Assembly: GCA_963792895.1 (NCBI GenBank)
Contig: CAWBYA010000007.1
Coordinates: forward strand, 558,001 to 622,000
Origin: UBA6912 sp963792895
Lineage (GTDB): Bacteria > Actinomycetota > Acidimicrobiia > Spongiisociales > UBA5794
DNA length: 64,000 bases
Direction: 5' to 3'
Position numbers and translations under genes: made by a program. Below, piece by piece: positions 16,731-25,800 of the stretch. Within the stretch, counting starts at the first letter, position 1. Every line of letters begins with the position of its first letter. The notes below the pieces were generated by a model. It had not been told where the DNA came from. It did no database searches and worked only from the letters and a program-made list of their open reading frames with translations.

Positions 16731-17564
16731 ATGGCTGCTCGCACCTATCTGTTCGTGCCGGGGGATCGGTCCGACATGCTGGCCGCGGCGGGCAGGCGCG
16801 GCGCCGATGCCATCATCGCCGACCTCGAGGATGCCGTTGCGCCGGCCGGAAGGAGGTCCGCACGGGAGGCCGTCGCTTCGTGGCTGCGCGATACCGCCGG
16901 CGCCCCCTTCGAGCGCTGGGTGCGGGTCAACGCCGGTGACGCCCAATCGACCGATGTTGCAGTCCTGAAGGGTGTGCCCGTGGATGGGGTGATGGTGCCG
17001 AAGGTGCGGTCGCTCGATGATGTCCTCCGGCTCGTGGATGCGCTCGATGGCGTGGGGAGACGCCACGTCAAGGTGCTTCCGATCATCGAGACGGCGCAAG
17101 CGGTACTCAACCTCCCCGGTATCGCTCACGGGCCGCGGGTGCACCAGCTCATGATCGGCGAACAGGATCTGGGTGCCGAGCTGGGCATCGCGGCTGCGGC
17201 TGCATCCTGGCTTCCCATCCGCCTCCAGGTCGTCGTGGCATCGGCGGCAGCAGGGATCGATCCTCCGCTCGGCCCGGTCGACTCCGACTTCCGCGATGTC
17301 GACCGGCTGCGGCGGGAAACGCGAGTCCTCTACGAGATCGGGTTTCGCAGCCGCCCCGCCATCCATCCCGCCCAGGTTCCCGTGTACGACGAGGCGCTGC
17401 GACCGACGCCGGAGGAGCTGGCGTGGGCGGAGCACGTGGTCGCGACCTACGAGTCGACGCTGGCTTCCGGTCGCGGTGCGGCCGTTGACAGGGACGGTCG
17501 GATGATCGACGAAGCCGTTGTCAAGTTGGCGCGCAAGACCATCGCATCCCAGCCGACTGGGTAG
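16731..17564 (+). CDS. HpcH/HpaI aldolase family, CitE-like citrate lyase beta subunit
   Basis: 277-residue TIM-barrel lyase of the CitE group: RTYLFVPGDRSDML at the start, the metal-site region ADLEDAVAP, KVLPIIETAQAVLNLPGIA and the MIGEQDLGAELG strand. Stand-alone CitE-like proteins of this length, without the other citrate lyase subunits, commonly act on malyl-CoA, citramalyl-CoA or similar beta-hydroxyacyl-CoA esters. GAGGAGG directly before the ATG makes a strong start. It is translationally close to the PhyH gene. Confidence 0.9.
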   Translation: MAARTYLFVPGDRSDMLAAAGRRGADAIIADLEDAVAPAGRRSAREAVASWLRDTAGAPFERWVRVNAGDAQSTDVAVLKGVPVDGVMVPKVRSLDDVLRLVDALDGVGRRHVKVLPIIETAQAVLNLPGIAHGPRVHQLMIGEQDLGAELGIAAAAASWLPIRLQVVVASAAAGIDPPLGPVDSDFRDVDRLRRETRVLYEIGFRSRPAIHPAQVPVYDEALRPTPEELAWAEHVVATYESTLASGRGAAVDRDGRMIDEAVVKLARKTIASQPTG

Positions 17565-17668
17565 GTGCGGACCCTGGTGGGGTTTCGCCGCTGAGAGCAC
17601 CACAGCCGAGGCGGCGCCGCCCGAGCCTCTGGGTGCCGCACGTGCAACTCCACGTGTGAGGAGGCCTG

Positions 17669-17929
17669 ATGACGAGCATCGATACGCCACACCTGGCAGT
17701 CACAGATCGCGTCGTCGAGGGACCGCCCGAACCCGGCCGGTCGCTCATCGTCTTCGCCGCAGCCGTTCCCCTTCTGATCTTCGCCTCGGTTGCAACCGCT
17801 GTCCTTCCGCCAGAGATGGCACCGCCGTGGTGGGTCATCGGGTCATTGCTGCTCGTGCCGATGGTCGTTGGAACGCTGTCTGCGCTTTCAGGAATCGGTG
17901 CCCGCAGGTCGCGAGTCCCCAGCCGCTGA
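17669..17929 (+). CDS. Small two-helix membrane protein
   Basis: 86 residues: a polar N-terminal third, then two hydrophobic segments (SLIVFAAAVPLLIFASVATA and WWVIGSLLLVPMVVGTLSAL) and a basic end (GARRSRVPSR). AGGAGG ahead of the ATG supports translation. I do not recognise a family. It follows the lyase by about 100 bases, possibly in the same transcript, and converges on the SRPBCC gene with 15 bases between. Confidence 0.75.
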   Translation: MTSIDTPHLAVTDRVVEGPPEPGRSLIVFAAAVPLLIFASVATAVLPPEMAPPWWVIGSLLLVPMVVGTLSALSGIGARRSRVPSR

Positions 17930-17944
17930 CCCTCCGCGGCCGGC

Positions 17945-18380
17945 TCAGCCGTTGCGGGCCCCGAAGGCGTCGGGGAGCACCCGCATGGCCTGCGCGGTCG
18001 CCTCGTCGAGTGATTTCTCGATCTTGCCGCCGAAGAACTTGCGGAAGCCCGTGATGCGCGCCCTCTGTCCCATCGACACCCGGGTGCCCCCAGCCACGGG
18101 CTCCAGTTGGATTGCGATAGCGATGCTGGCGTTCCCGAAGTCGCCTCGGACGCGGTAGCGCTTGGGCGACTCGTACTCGGCCACCTCGAGCAGGGCCGGC
18201 ACCTCCTCCCCGCGGTCGCGCCGGACCTGCTCGATCGTCGCTCCCTCCCGCAGCGGAGGGTCCACGATGCGGCTCGACACGACGTCGCGGTTCCATTCAG
18301 GAAGGCGACTCTGGTCGGTGATGTAGGCGAAGACGTCTGGCGGGCGTACCGGTGACAGTGCAGGTGTGGCGCTCGGCCAT
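17945..18380 (-). CDS. SRPBCC family protein with one apparent frameshift
   Basis: START/polyketide-cyclase-like small-molecule binding protein of about 144 residues. The start ATG at 18380 reads MAERHTCTVTG, then near 18343 the frame moves and continues PPDVFAYITDQSRLPEWN, the usual second strand and helix of the family, and on to GDFGNASIAIAIQLEPVAGG and TRVSMGQRARITGFRKFF. The span is one base more than a multiple of three, so a single extra base explains everything. Within the frame of the larger part no normal start lies upstream of GTG 18280, which would cut off a conserved strand. Ligand unknown. A sequencing error is more likely than decay. Confidence 0.75.
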
Positions 18381-18531
18381 CGGGCGGGACTCCTGTGTGG
18401 CGGTCTCGAAAGTCAGGCTAGGCCTCCGAGCCCTCGCCGTGCCTGAAACCTCCGTGCCGCATTCACGAGTTCTCCACATTCCTCCGACATCGTGTGGCAC
18501 ATCGGTTCCCAAACCCGAGAGGAGATTGAAG

Positions 18532-18891
18532 ATGTTTCGCATCGTCGTGGCGGTTCTGGCAATCGCCGGTGTAGTTGCACTGGTGTCGGGTGGCATCAGC
18601 GGCGCCGAGATCGGCATCGGCATGCTGCTCATCCCGCTGCTGTTCTTCGCCAAGTTCGCCTTCATCGTGCTGTTCTGGGGGGCCATCTGGCGCATGTTCT
18701 GGCACCGCTCTCGCGGTTTCGGCGAGGGTCCCCGTCCGCAATGGGGCAGGGGCCGGCGTCCTGCCGGTCGCTCCGACAGCCCCGCTCCGTCGCCCGAGCA
18801 GTCGTTCGAGGAGTGGCACCGTATGGCCCATGCGAAGGAGGAAGTCGACAGCTGGGCGCCTCCCTTCCCCGATACCGGCGAGAATGCCTGA
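18532..18891 (+). CDS. Small membrane protein leading a two-component operon
   Basis: 119 residues with two adjacent hydrophobic segments (IVVAVLAIAGVVALVSGGIS and GIGMLLIPLLFFAKFAFIVL) followed by a basic, proline-containing cytoplasmic tail. GAGAGGAG precedes ATG 18532, which is preferred over the longer open frame. It overlaps the response regulator by eight bases, so it is co-transcribed and probably coupled. It may be an accessory or target membrane protein for the signalling pair; that is inference from position only. Confidence 0.8.
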   Translation: MFRIVVAVLAIAGVVALVSGGISGAEIGIGMLLIPLLFFAKFAFIVLFWGAIWRMFWHRSRGFGEGPRPQWGRGRRPAGRSDSPAPSPEQSFEEWHRMAHAKEEVDSWAPPFPDTGENA

Positions 18892-19573
18892 CGTGAAGCA
18901 GGTGCTGGTCGTCGAGGACGAGCTGAAGATCACCCGCCTGGTGCGCGACTATCTGCACCAGGCGGGCTTCGCCGTGCTCGAAGCGGCGAGTGGACCGGCG
19001 GCGCTGATGCTTGCGAGGGCGGAGAAGCCAGACATGATCGTGCTCGATCTCGGCCTGCCCGGGATGGATGGCCTCGACGTGATTCGCGAGCTGCGGACGT
19101 CGTCTGCCGTGCCGATCATCATCCTCACTGCCCGAACGGAGGAGAGCGACCGCGTCGTCGGTCTCGAATTGGGCGCCGACGACTACATGGTGAAGCCGTT
19201 CAGCCCGCGCGAGCTGGTCGCACGGATTCGAGCGGTGCTGCGCCGGGCGGATGCGACGATCGGTGGCGGCGAGGTCGTGAGAGCCGGCCCGGTGACGATC
19301 GACATCCCCAAGCGCCGAGTGGCGGTCGACGGTTCCGAGGTCGATCTCACGGCAACCGAGTTCGAGCTGCTCCTGATGCTGGCCAGGCGGCCCGGGCGCA
19401 TCTACACCCGGGCCCAGCTGCTCGATGCGCTTCACGGGGTGTCGTTCGAGTCGTACGAGCGGTCGGTCGATGCGCACATCAAGAACATCCGGCGCAAGAT
19501 CGAGCCCGACCCCAAGCGGCCGAGCCTGGTGCTCACTGAGTACGGCGTCGGCTACAAGTTCGCCGATGCGTAG
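18884..19573 (+). CDS. OmpR/PhoB-family response regulator
   Basis: 229-residue two-domain regulator. The receiver domain starts KQVLVVEDELKITRLV, is phosphorylated at Asp55 (IVLDLGLPGMDG), and has the conserved Thr (ILTAR) and Lys (DDYMVKPFSP). The winged-helix DNA-binding domain runs from about residue 130 (LTATEFELLLMLARRPGRIY to LTEYGVGYKF). The start ATG 18884 lies inside the end of the previous gene, and the stop overlaps the kinase start by eight bases. It would control transcription in response to the paired kinase. Confidence 0.95.
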   Translation: MPDVKQVLVVEDELKITRLVRDYLHQAGFAVLEAASGPAALMLARAEKPDMIVLDLGLPGMDGLDVIRELRTSSAVPIIILTARTEESDRVVGLELGADDYMVKPFSPRELVARIRAVLRRADATIGGGEVVRAGPVTIDIPKRRVAVDGSEVDLTATEFELLLMLARRPGRIYTRAQLLDALHGVSFESYERSVDAHIKNIRRKIEPDPKRPSLVLTEYGVGYKFADA

Positions 19574-20642
19574 GCACTGGACGCCCTGGGAGCGGGGGGA
19601 GTGGCAGGGCTCCAACGAGTGGGGTCCCGGGGCGCGTGCGTGGCAGGGCTTCGGACGCAAGATGTTCGTCGGGTTCCTCGTCGTGTTTGCCCTGAGCGGC
19701 TTCGCCTTGGTGACGCTCGGTGCGATCATCTCCGCGCTCGTCAGGGTCGCCCTCCCGGAGTGGCTGGCGATCGGGTTCGTGCCGCTGCTGGTCTTCCTCG
19801 GCATCGTGTTCATCGTCCGCTCTGCGCGGAGGACGTGGCGCCCGGTGGGCGAGCTCGTGCGGGCCGCGGGATCACTGGCGGACGGCGACTACTCCGCACG
19901 AGTCGAGGAAGGTGGCCCGGCCTCGGTGCGCCCGGTGGCGCGGTCGTTCAACGACATGGCGCGACGGCTCGAGAGCGCAGACGAGCAGCGGCGTCGCCTC
20001 CTCGCCGACTTGGGCCACGAGCTGCGCACACCGCTCACCGTCGTTCGGGGCGAGATCGAGTCGATGCTCGACGGCGTGCACCAGCCCGATCCCGAACACC
20101 TGGAGCTGCTGCTCGACGAGGTGGCTGTCATGGAGCGGCTCCTGGAAGACCTGCGAACGCTGAGTCTGGCGGAGGCGGGAGCGCTCGGGCTCGAGCTCGG
20201 GCCGACGGATGTCGGGGACCTCGTCTCGGATGTCGCAGACGGCTACCGGCGCAGCGCAGGTGAGGCGGGGGTGGCGATCGAGGCCGACGTCGACGATCGG
20301 CTGCCTGAGATCGTCGTCGATCCGGTGCGGATCCGCGAGGTCGTGACCAATCTCGTCGTGAATGCACTGCGGGCAATGCCTGACGGAGGGATGTTGACAC
20401 TCGGAGTCAGGAGCGACGGGTCCGAGCAGGTGGTGACGGTGGCGGACACAGGCGTCGGCATCGATCCCGATCAGGCACCGGCCGTCTTCGAGCGGTTCCG
20501 CAAGGGGTCGACGTCGTCGGGTTCGGGCCTTGGGCTCACCATCAGTCGGGACCTGGTCGAAGCCCACGGCGGTTCGATCTCCTTGACGAGCCTGCCCGGC
20601 GCGGGCACCACGGTCGAGGTGCGGTTGCCGGTAACGCGCTGA
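19566..20642 (+). CDS. Membrane sensor histidine kinase
   Basis: 358 residues. Two membrane segments (MFVGFLVVFALSGFALVTLG and WLAIGFVPLLVFLGIVFIV) have almost no outer loop between them, then a HAMP linker (RPVGELVRAAGSLADGDYSA), the dimerisation domain with phosphorylated His151 (LGHELRTPLTVV) and the ATPase domain with N box (VTNLVVNALRAM), G1 (VADTGVGID) and G2 (GSGLGLTIS). With so small an outer part it probably senses membrane state or a partner, perhaps the small membrane protein at the head of the operon (inference). Confidence 0.95.
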   Translation: MRRHWTPWERGEWQGSNEWGPGARAWQGFGRKMFVGFLVVFALSGFALVTLGAIISALVRVALPEWLAIGFVPLLVFLGIVFIVRSARRTWRPVGELVRAAGSLADGDYSARVEEGGPASVRPVARSFNDMARRLESADEQRRRLLADLGHELRTPLTVVRGEIESMLDGVHQPDPEHLELLLDEVAVMERLLEDLRTLSLAEAGALGLELGPTDVGDLVSDVADGYRRSAGEAGVAIEADVDDRLPEIVVDPVRIREVVTNLVVNALRAMPDGGMLTLGVRSDGSEQVVTVADTGVGIDPDQAPAVFERFRKGSTSSGSGLGLTISRDLVEAHGGSISLTSLPGAGTTVEVRLPVTR

Positions 20643-20644
20643 AA

Positions 20645-20670
20645 CGGAGTTCGGGCCGGGCCGAACTCCG
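20645..20670 (+). terminator. Hairpin after two-component operon
   Basis: CGGAGTTCGG and CCGAACTCCG form a perfect ten-base stem around a six-base loop, three bases after the kinase stop. No T tract follows. Its place at the end of the operon supports a terminator role. Confidence 0.6.
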
Positions 20671-20757
20671 GGACGGTCACGGGGGTGACGGCGGGAACCT
20701 GCGACGAAAGTGCGCGCTCGTCGGTCGAGAGGCGCTACCCGGGCAGCATGCGGTGGG

Positions 20758-21873
20758 CTACGCCGGCGGCGCCCGTTCAGCGAGTGGCCTGAGGAAGCGG
20801 CGGCGCCGGGTGGGAGAGGTTCGGTCGATGCGAAAGCCACGGCCGTGGACCACGACGTGGTGGTGGTACCAGCAGAGGGTCGTGAGGTTGTCTGGATCGG
20901 TGCGGCCGCCCTCGGACCAAGGGACGATGTGGTGTGGCTGGAGGCGATAGTGGGAAGCGCAGCCGTCGACCGTGCACCCGTCGTCACGGTGGAGGATGAA
21001 TCGGCGGAGCTTCGCTGGGATGGCCCGGCTGGCTCGGCCAAGAGCCAGAGGGGTGCCGTCTCCGGTGACGCCGATCGCCTCTATGGCACCGCCGCCACAG
21101 AGGATGCGCTCGATGGTGGTGACGCCGACCCGCGGTCCGGACTCGATGGTTGCGTCGATCAGGTCGGGATCGGCGCTCCTGGTGCGGGCGTCGACGAAAA
21201 CGGTCACGAGCGGAGTGGCCACTGCCCCTGCGCCCGGTGCGTCGTGGTCCAGGGCGTCTTGGCAGATGGCCGCAAGAGCGTCGGCGCGCCTCTGCGAAGC
21301 CGCGGCACGCTCACGCGGCGGGTCTGCAGGGAAGGCGTCGGCTCGCTGGTTGACGACCCTCTCGATCACGCGCCACTCGTACCCGGCGAACTCTCCGTAG
21401 ATGCGGCCCATCGCCGAGTCGAGCGACGCCTGCATCACGAGGTGGCGGCGGTCGAACGCTTCCCGTTCGTCGACCGGCGTGAGCCGACGGTGGCGGGAGG
21501 CCAGCCTTCGCACGCCGGCAATGTCAAGCGCTACTGAACCGTGGATCGTTTCCGGGGAGGCGCCGGTGGCAGCGAGGCGCGCAGTGGCGGTGCACCGGGC
21601 GAAGGACACCTCACCCTCGGCCAGCGGGATGCGGAGCTCAGGCCGATCGGCGGTGGTCCGGGCCGTGCGGACGAGCTCGCGTGCGGTCTGGTGGTCGACG
21701 TCGGCCCGTGCGGAGACCCATTCGGCGAGGTTGCTCGACCCGTCCATCCGAGCCACCTGCGCGACATCGAGCCGGTCGAGCAACGCCATCTGCATCGCCC
21801 GCAGCCGCCCGATTCGCTGCTCGGCCTCGATCAGCGTGCGTTCGAGTTGGTCGATGGTCCATGTGGCGAACAT
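20758..21873 (-). CDS. DUF222 domain protein with C-terminal HNH endonuclease
   Basis: 371 residues. The N-terminal DUF222 region (TIDQLERTLIEAEQRIGRL to about residue 250) is helical and typical of the actinobacterial 13E12-type repeat family. The C-terminus is an HNH nuclease motif: DGCTVDGCASHYRLQPHHIV, then WSEGGRTDPDNLTTLCWYHH. Both Cys pairs and catalytic histidines are present, so it looks active. These genes are often multicopy and spread between genomes; their biological role is unclear. There is no clear ribosome site before the ATG. A nested inverted repeat lies directly upstream. Confidence 0.92.
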   Translation of the reverse strand: MFATWTIDQLERTLIEAEQRIGRLRAMQMALLDRLDVAQVARMDGSSNLAEWVSARADVDHQTARELVRTARTTADRPELRIPLAEGEVSFARCTATARLAATGASPETIHGSVALDIAGVRRLASRHRRLTPVDEREAFDRRHLVMQASLDSAMGRIYGEFAGYEWRVIERVVNQRADAFPADPPRERAAASQRRADALAAICQDALDHDAPGAGAVATPLVTVFVDARTRSADPDLIDATIESGPRVGVTTIERILCGGGAIEAIGVTGDGTPLALGRASRAIPAKLRRFILHRDDGCTVDGCASHYRLQPHHIVPWSEGGRTDPDNLTTLCWYHHHVVVHGRGFRIDRTSPTRRRRFLRPLAERAPPA

Positions 21874-21939
21874 GCGGACATCGTGTCATGCGGGTGTGAC
21901 AGATTCGGGCCACATCCCTGTTCGACGGCTGCAGTCCCA

Positions 21940-22047
21940 GGAGGGTGGTGAGGGTGGTTCGGCGGACTCGGACCGATTGATCTTGGAGCTGATCAGGATT
22001 GCTCTGGAATCGTTCCGAGTCCTGATTGCGTCTCTTCAGCACCCTCC
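21940..22047. repeat. Nested inverted repeat, possible structured RNA or element end
   Basis: Two pairs of perfect arms nest inside one another: outer GGAGGGTG (21940-21947) with CACCCTCC (22040-22047), inner GGACTCGGA (21964-21972) with TCCGAGTCC (22014-22022). It fills much of the 201-base gap between the VapC stop and the HNH endonuclease start. It could fold as a ~108-nucleotide RNA in either direction or be the end structure of a small mobile element. No open frame is in it. Confidence 0.45.
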
Positions 22048-22074
22048 CCGATCGTCGCCGTGCAGCAGCGGCTC

Positions 22075-22461
22075 TCAGACGGTTTCGACCGCCACGTGGT
22101 CGGCAGCCACTGTGGCCAGACGCTGGTCGAGGGTGAGGAGCGCCACGTTCATGGCCCGTGCGAGCGCAACGTAGGCGGCGTCGTAGGCGCTGAGCTCGTT
22201 GCGGAGTGCCCACACGTCGCCGAGGAGCGGCTCGTGTGGGTACCGAGCGATGCGCAGCAGGCGGAAGTCCTCGAGCGCACGCAGCGTGCGGTCCTCCCCG
22301 AGGTGGCGCCTGATCCTCCGCAGCGCGCTCGCCACTTCGAGGTCGATCAGGTGCGGCGCCGCCACCACGTCGTGATCTGCCAGCCGCCGGCGCAGCGATG
22401 GGCCTGCTTCGCTACTGACGAGGGCGGCAACAACCGCGGACGCGTCGGCGACGATCGTCAC
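22075..22461 (-). CDS. vapC: VapC-type PIN-domain toxin
   Basis: 128-residue PIN-domain ribonuclease. Acidic active-site residues appear in VADASAVVAAL, in HLIDLEVASALRR, in LSAYDAAYVALA and in LTLDQRLA. When free it would cleave RNA and stop growth; it is neutralised by the upstream antitoxin. GTG 22461 is the start, overlapping the antitoxin stop by four bases (GTGA), the typical coupled toxin-antitoxin arrangement. All key residues are intact. Confidence 0.92.
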   Translation of the reverse strand: MTIVADASAVVAALVSSEAGPSLRRRLADHDVVAAPHLIDLEVASALRRIRRHLGEDRTLRALEDFRLLRIARYPHEPLLGDVWALRNELSAYDAAYVALARAMNVALLTLDQRLATVAADHVAVETV

Positions 22462-22685
22462 CGGTCGTCGCGATCGCGGCGAATCGCCGCGACGACTTCG
22501 TCGTCGATGTCGAACATGTCCTGTCGTTCGATGGCCCGGAACAGCTCTTCGACGGTCGGCGTGGCGGCCACACGCTCGAGCTCGCTCTTCACGTAGTCGG
22601 ACAGGCTGAGGCCGGCCATCGCAGCACGAGCCTTGAGCCTTCGGTGAAGGCGGTCCGGGACGTTCCGTATCTGGATCATCTTCAT
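22458..22685 (-). CDS. vapB: VapB/FitA-type ribbon-helix-helix antitoxin
   Basis: 75 residues. The N-terminal ribbon-helix-helix (MIQIRNVPDRLHRRLKARA, then GLSLSDYVKSEL) binds DNA and the C-terminal tail (VEELFRAIERQDMFDID) would wrap the toxin. ATG 22685 has GGAG four bases before it; ATG 22679 two codons later is the alternative. It lies immediately upstream of the toxin and should repress its own promoter through the palindrome just ahead of the gene. Confidence 0.9.
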   Translation of the reverse strand: MKMIQIRNVPDRLHRRLKARAAMAGLSLSDYVKSELERVAATPTVEELFRAIERQDMFDIDDEVVAAIRRDRDDR

Positions 22686-22701
22686 GTACTCCACATTGTT
22701 G

Positions 22702-22716
22702 CATGTGCGCCACATG
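22702..22716. promoter_or_regulatory. Palindromic operator candidate for vapBC
   Basis: CATGTGCGCCACATG is a perfect six-base inverted repeat with a three-base spacer, ending 17 bases upstream of the antitoxin start. Ribbon-helix-helix antitoxins bind short palindromes in exactly this place to repress their own operon. Sequence and position are seen; binding is inferred. Confidence 0.55.
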
Positions 22717-22848
22717 TTGGGCTCGTTCCACCATCTCATGCGGAAGTGACATGAAGTCGGCCCGGCCCGCCGCAACCCACAACGAAAAGGTCGCCGGCTC
22801 CCCCTGGCGGGAGCCGGCGACCCGGTGGTCTCCGTTCAACCCTACGCG

Positions 22849-25800
22849 CTAGCTGCAGCCCTTGCTGTCTCCGCAGTTGAGGCAGCGGTAGCACGAGCCG
22901 TTGCGCACGGTGATGTGGCCGCATGTGTCGCACAGCGGGGCGTCACCCATCTTGTCGGCGAGAACCGCCTGGATGCCCGCCGTCTGCGCATCGACGACCT
23001 TCGCCGTCTCGATGACGGTCGTCGACGTGCCGTTGCCGTTCGTCGCCACACCGAAGGGAGCGGCCATCGCACCGGGGCCTGGGGACAGGCGGCGGCGCGC
23101 CGGCGGCGCCTCCCCCGCTCCTTGCGGGGGGAGGCGAAACCGTGCCGCCGATCCTGGCCGGCCTGTCGTCGTCCGCATCAACGAACTGAGCAGCGGCGAT
23201 CTGCGCCTCGATGTCGAGCTCCTTGGCGGCCTCTTCGAGCCCGAGTTGCACCCCGGCGTCGACGGCGATGCCCTTCTTGGGCTCGGGCAGCTCGGCGGTG
23301 CGGTCGGGCGGCACCTGGGCCAGCTCGTCTCGCTTCAGGTATTCGACTCCGAGCGCCCGGAACACGTAGTCGACGATCGAGTTGGCCATCTTGATGTTCG
23401 GATGGCCCTCGACCATGCCCCGCGGCTCGAACGTCTGGAACGTGAACGTGTCGACGAACTCGTCGAGAGGGACGCCGTACTGGAGCCCCTTGGAGACGGC
23501 GATGGCGAAGCACGAAAGGATGCCGCGCAGGGTCGCCCCCTCCTTTGCCAGGTCGATGAACACCTCGCCGAGCGTCCCGTCGTCGTACTCGCCTGTGCGG
23601 AGGAACACCTTGTGGCCGCCAACGCGGCCCTCTTGGGTGTAGCCACCGCGGCGCGACGGCATCAGGAACCTGGGCCGAGGCAGGTCGGCGTACGCCTCCG
23701 ACGGTGAGATCCCGGGCCGGAACATGCCGCCATGGATGGTGGTGTGGCCCATCATGACGAGCTCGCGCTCGTCATCCAGCGCCTCCTCCAACCCCTCGGA
23801 TTCCTCCTCGGACACGCCATCGTCCGAGGTCGCCGACAGCGGCTGGCTCGCCTTCGAGCCGTCCCGGTAGAGCGCCATCGCCTTGAGCCCGAGCTCCCAC
23901 GACAGCATGTAGGACTCTTCGATGTCCTCGACCGTCACCTCGCTGGGCATGTTGATCGTCTTCGAGATCGCCCCCGAGATGAACGGCTGGGCTGCCGCCA
24001 TCATCTTGATGTGGCCGACGTGGTGAATGAACCGCTTGCCGTACCGGCCGTTCTTGTTGGCGGTATCGAACACCGGCAGGTGCTCGTCGCGCAGGTGCGG
24101 TGCACCCTCGATCGTCTGGCGGCCGCAGATGTAGTCGTTCGCCTCGCGGATGTCGGCATCCGAGTAGCCGAGCGCCTTCAGCATGTTGAACTTGGGGTCC
24201 GTGTACTGGGCCTCTGTGAAGCCGAGCCGCTGCATCGTCTCCTCGCCGAGCGTCCACTGGTTGAACGCAAACCCGAGCTCGAACACACCGGGCAGCAGCG
24301 CCTCGACCTTGTCGATGTCGTCCGCCGTGAAGCCCTTGGCGATCAGCGTCGCCGTGTTGACGTGCGGCGACCGGTGCAGGCTCATCGTGCCGACGACGTA
24401 CTCGATCATCCGCTCGATCTGCTGGCTCGTGTAGCCGAGACGAGACAGCGCCGGGGCGATCGACTGGTTGGCGATCTTGAAGTAGCCGCCGCCGGCCAGC
24501 TTCTTGAACTTCACCAGCGCAAAGTCGGGCTCGACGCCCGTCGTGTCGCAGTCCATCAGCAGGCCGATGGTTCCCGTCGGGGCCAGCACCGTCGCCTGAG
24601 CGTTGCGATAGCCGTGCTGCTCGCCGAGCTGCACCGCCAGGTCCCACGCCCCACGGGCCTCGGCCAGCATGTCGAGCGGGCACGCATTCGGGTCGATCCC
24701 CACGACGTGGTGGCTGATGCCGTCGTACATCGACTGCTCGACGCCGTAGGCCGCCTTGCGGTGGTTGTTCATCACCCGCAGCATCTGGTCGCGGTTCTCG
24801 GCGAACTTCGGGAAGGTGCCGACCACGTCTGCCATCTCTGCCGACGCGGCGTAGGCATAGCCGGTGAGGATCGCCGTCAGGGCTCCCGCAATCGCTCGGC
24901 CCTCGTCTGAGTCGTACGCGATGCCCGCCCGCATGAGCAGCGATCCCAGGTTGGCGTAGCCGAGCCCGAGGGTTCGGTAGTCGTAGCTGCCTTGGGCGAT
25001 CTCCTTGGACGGGAAGTGCGCCATCGTGACGGAGATCTCCAGCACGATGGTCCACAGGCGGATGGCGTGGCGGTAGGCCTCGAGGTCGAACGTGCCGTCG
25101 GCCTGCTCGAACTTCACCAGGTTGAGGCTCGCCAGGTTGCACGCCGTGTTGTCGAGGAACATGTACTCCGAGCACGGGTTGCTCGCCCTGATCGCGCCAC
25201 CTGCGGGGCATGTGTGCCACTCGTTGATGGTCGAGTGGTACTGCAGGCCCGGATCGGCGCATTGCCACGCGGCGTCGGCGATCCTGCGCCACAGGTCGCG
25301 TGCCTTCACGGTCCTCATCACGCGGCCGTCGGTGCGGGCGGTGAGGTTCCATTCGCCGTTTGCGATGACTGCCTGGACGAACTCGTTGGACAGACGCACC
25401 GAGTTGTTCGAGTTCTGCCCAGACACGGTGGCGTACGCCTCACCGTTGAAGTCGGCGTCGTAGCCGTGGGCGACGAGCGCCCGCACCTTGTCCTCTTCCT
25501 TCGCCTTCCAGCTGATGAAGGTCTCGATGTCGGGATGGTCGACGTCGACGATCACCATCTTGGCGGCGCGACGTGTCGTCCCGCCCGACTTGATGGCGCC
25601 TGCGGCGCGGTCGCCCACCTTGAGGAAGCTCATCAGCCCCGACGACTTGCCGCCGCCGGACAGCGGCTCGCCTTCAGCGCGGATGTGCGAGAAGTTCGCG
25701 CCGCTTCCTGCTCCCATCTTGAACAGCCTGGCCTCACGGACCCACAGGTCCATGATCCCGCCCGGGTTCACCAGGTCGTCGTCGATGCCGTTGATGAAGC

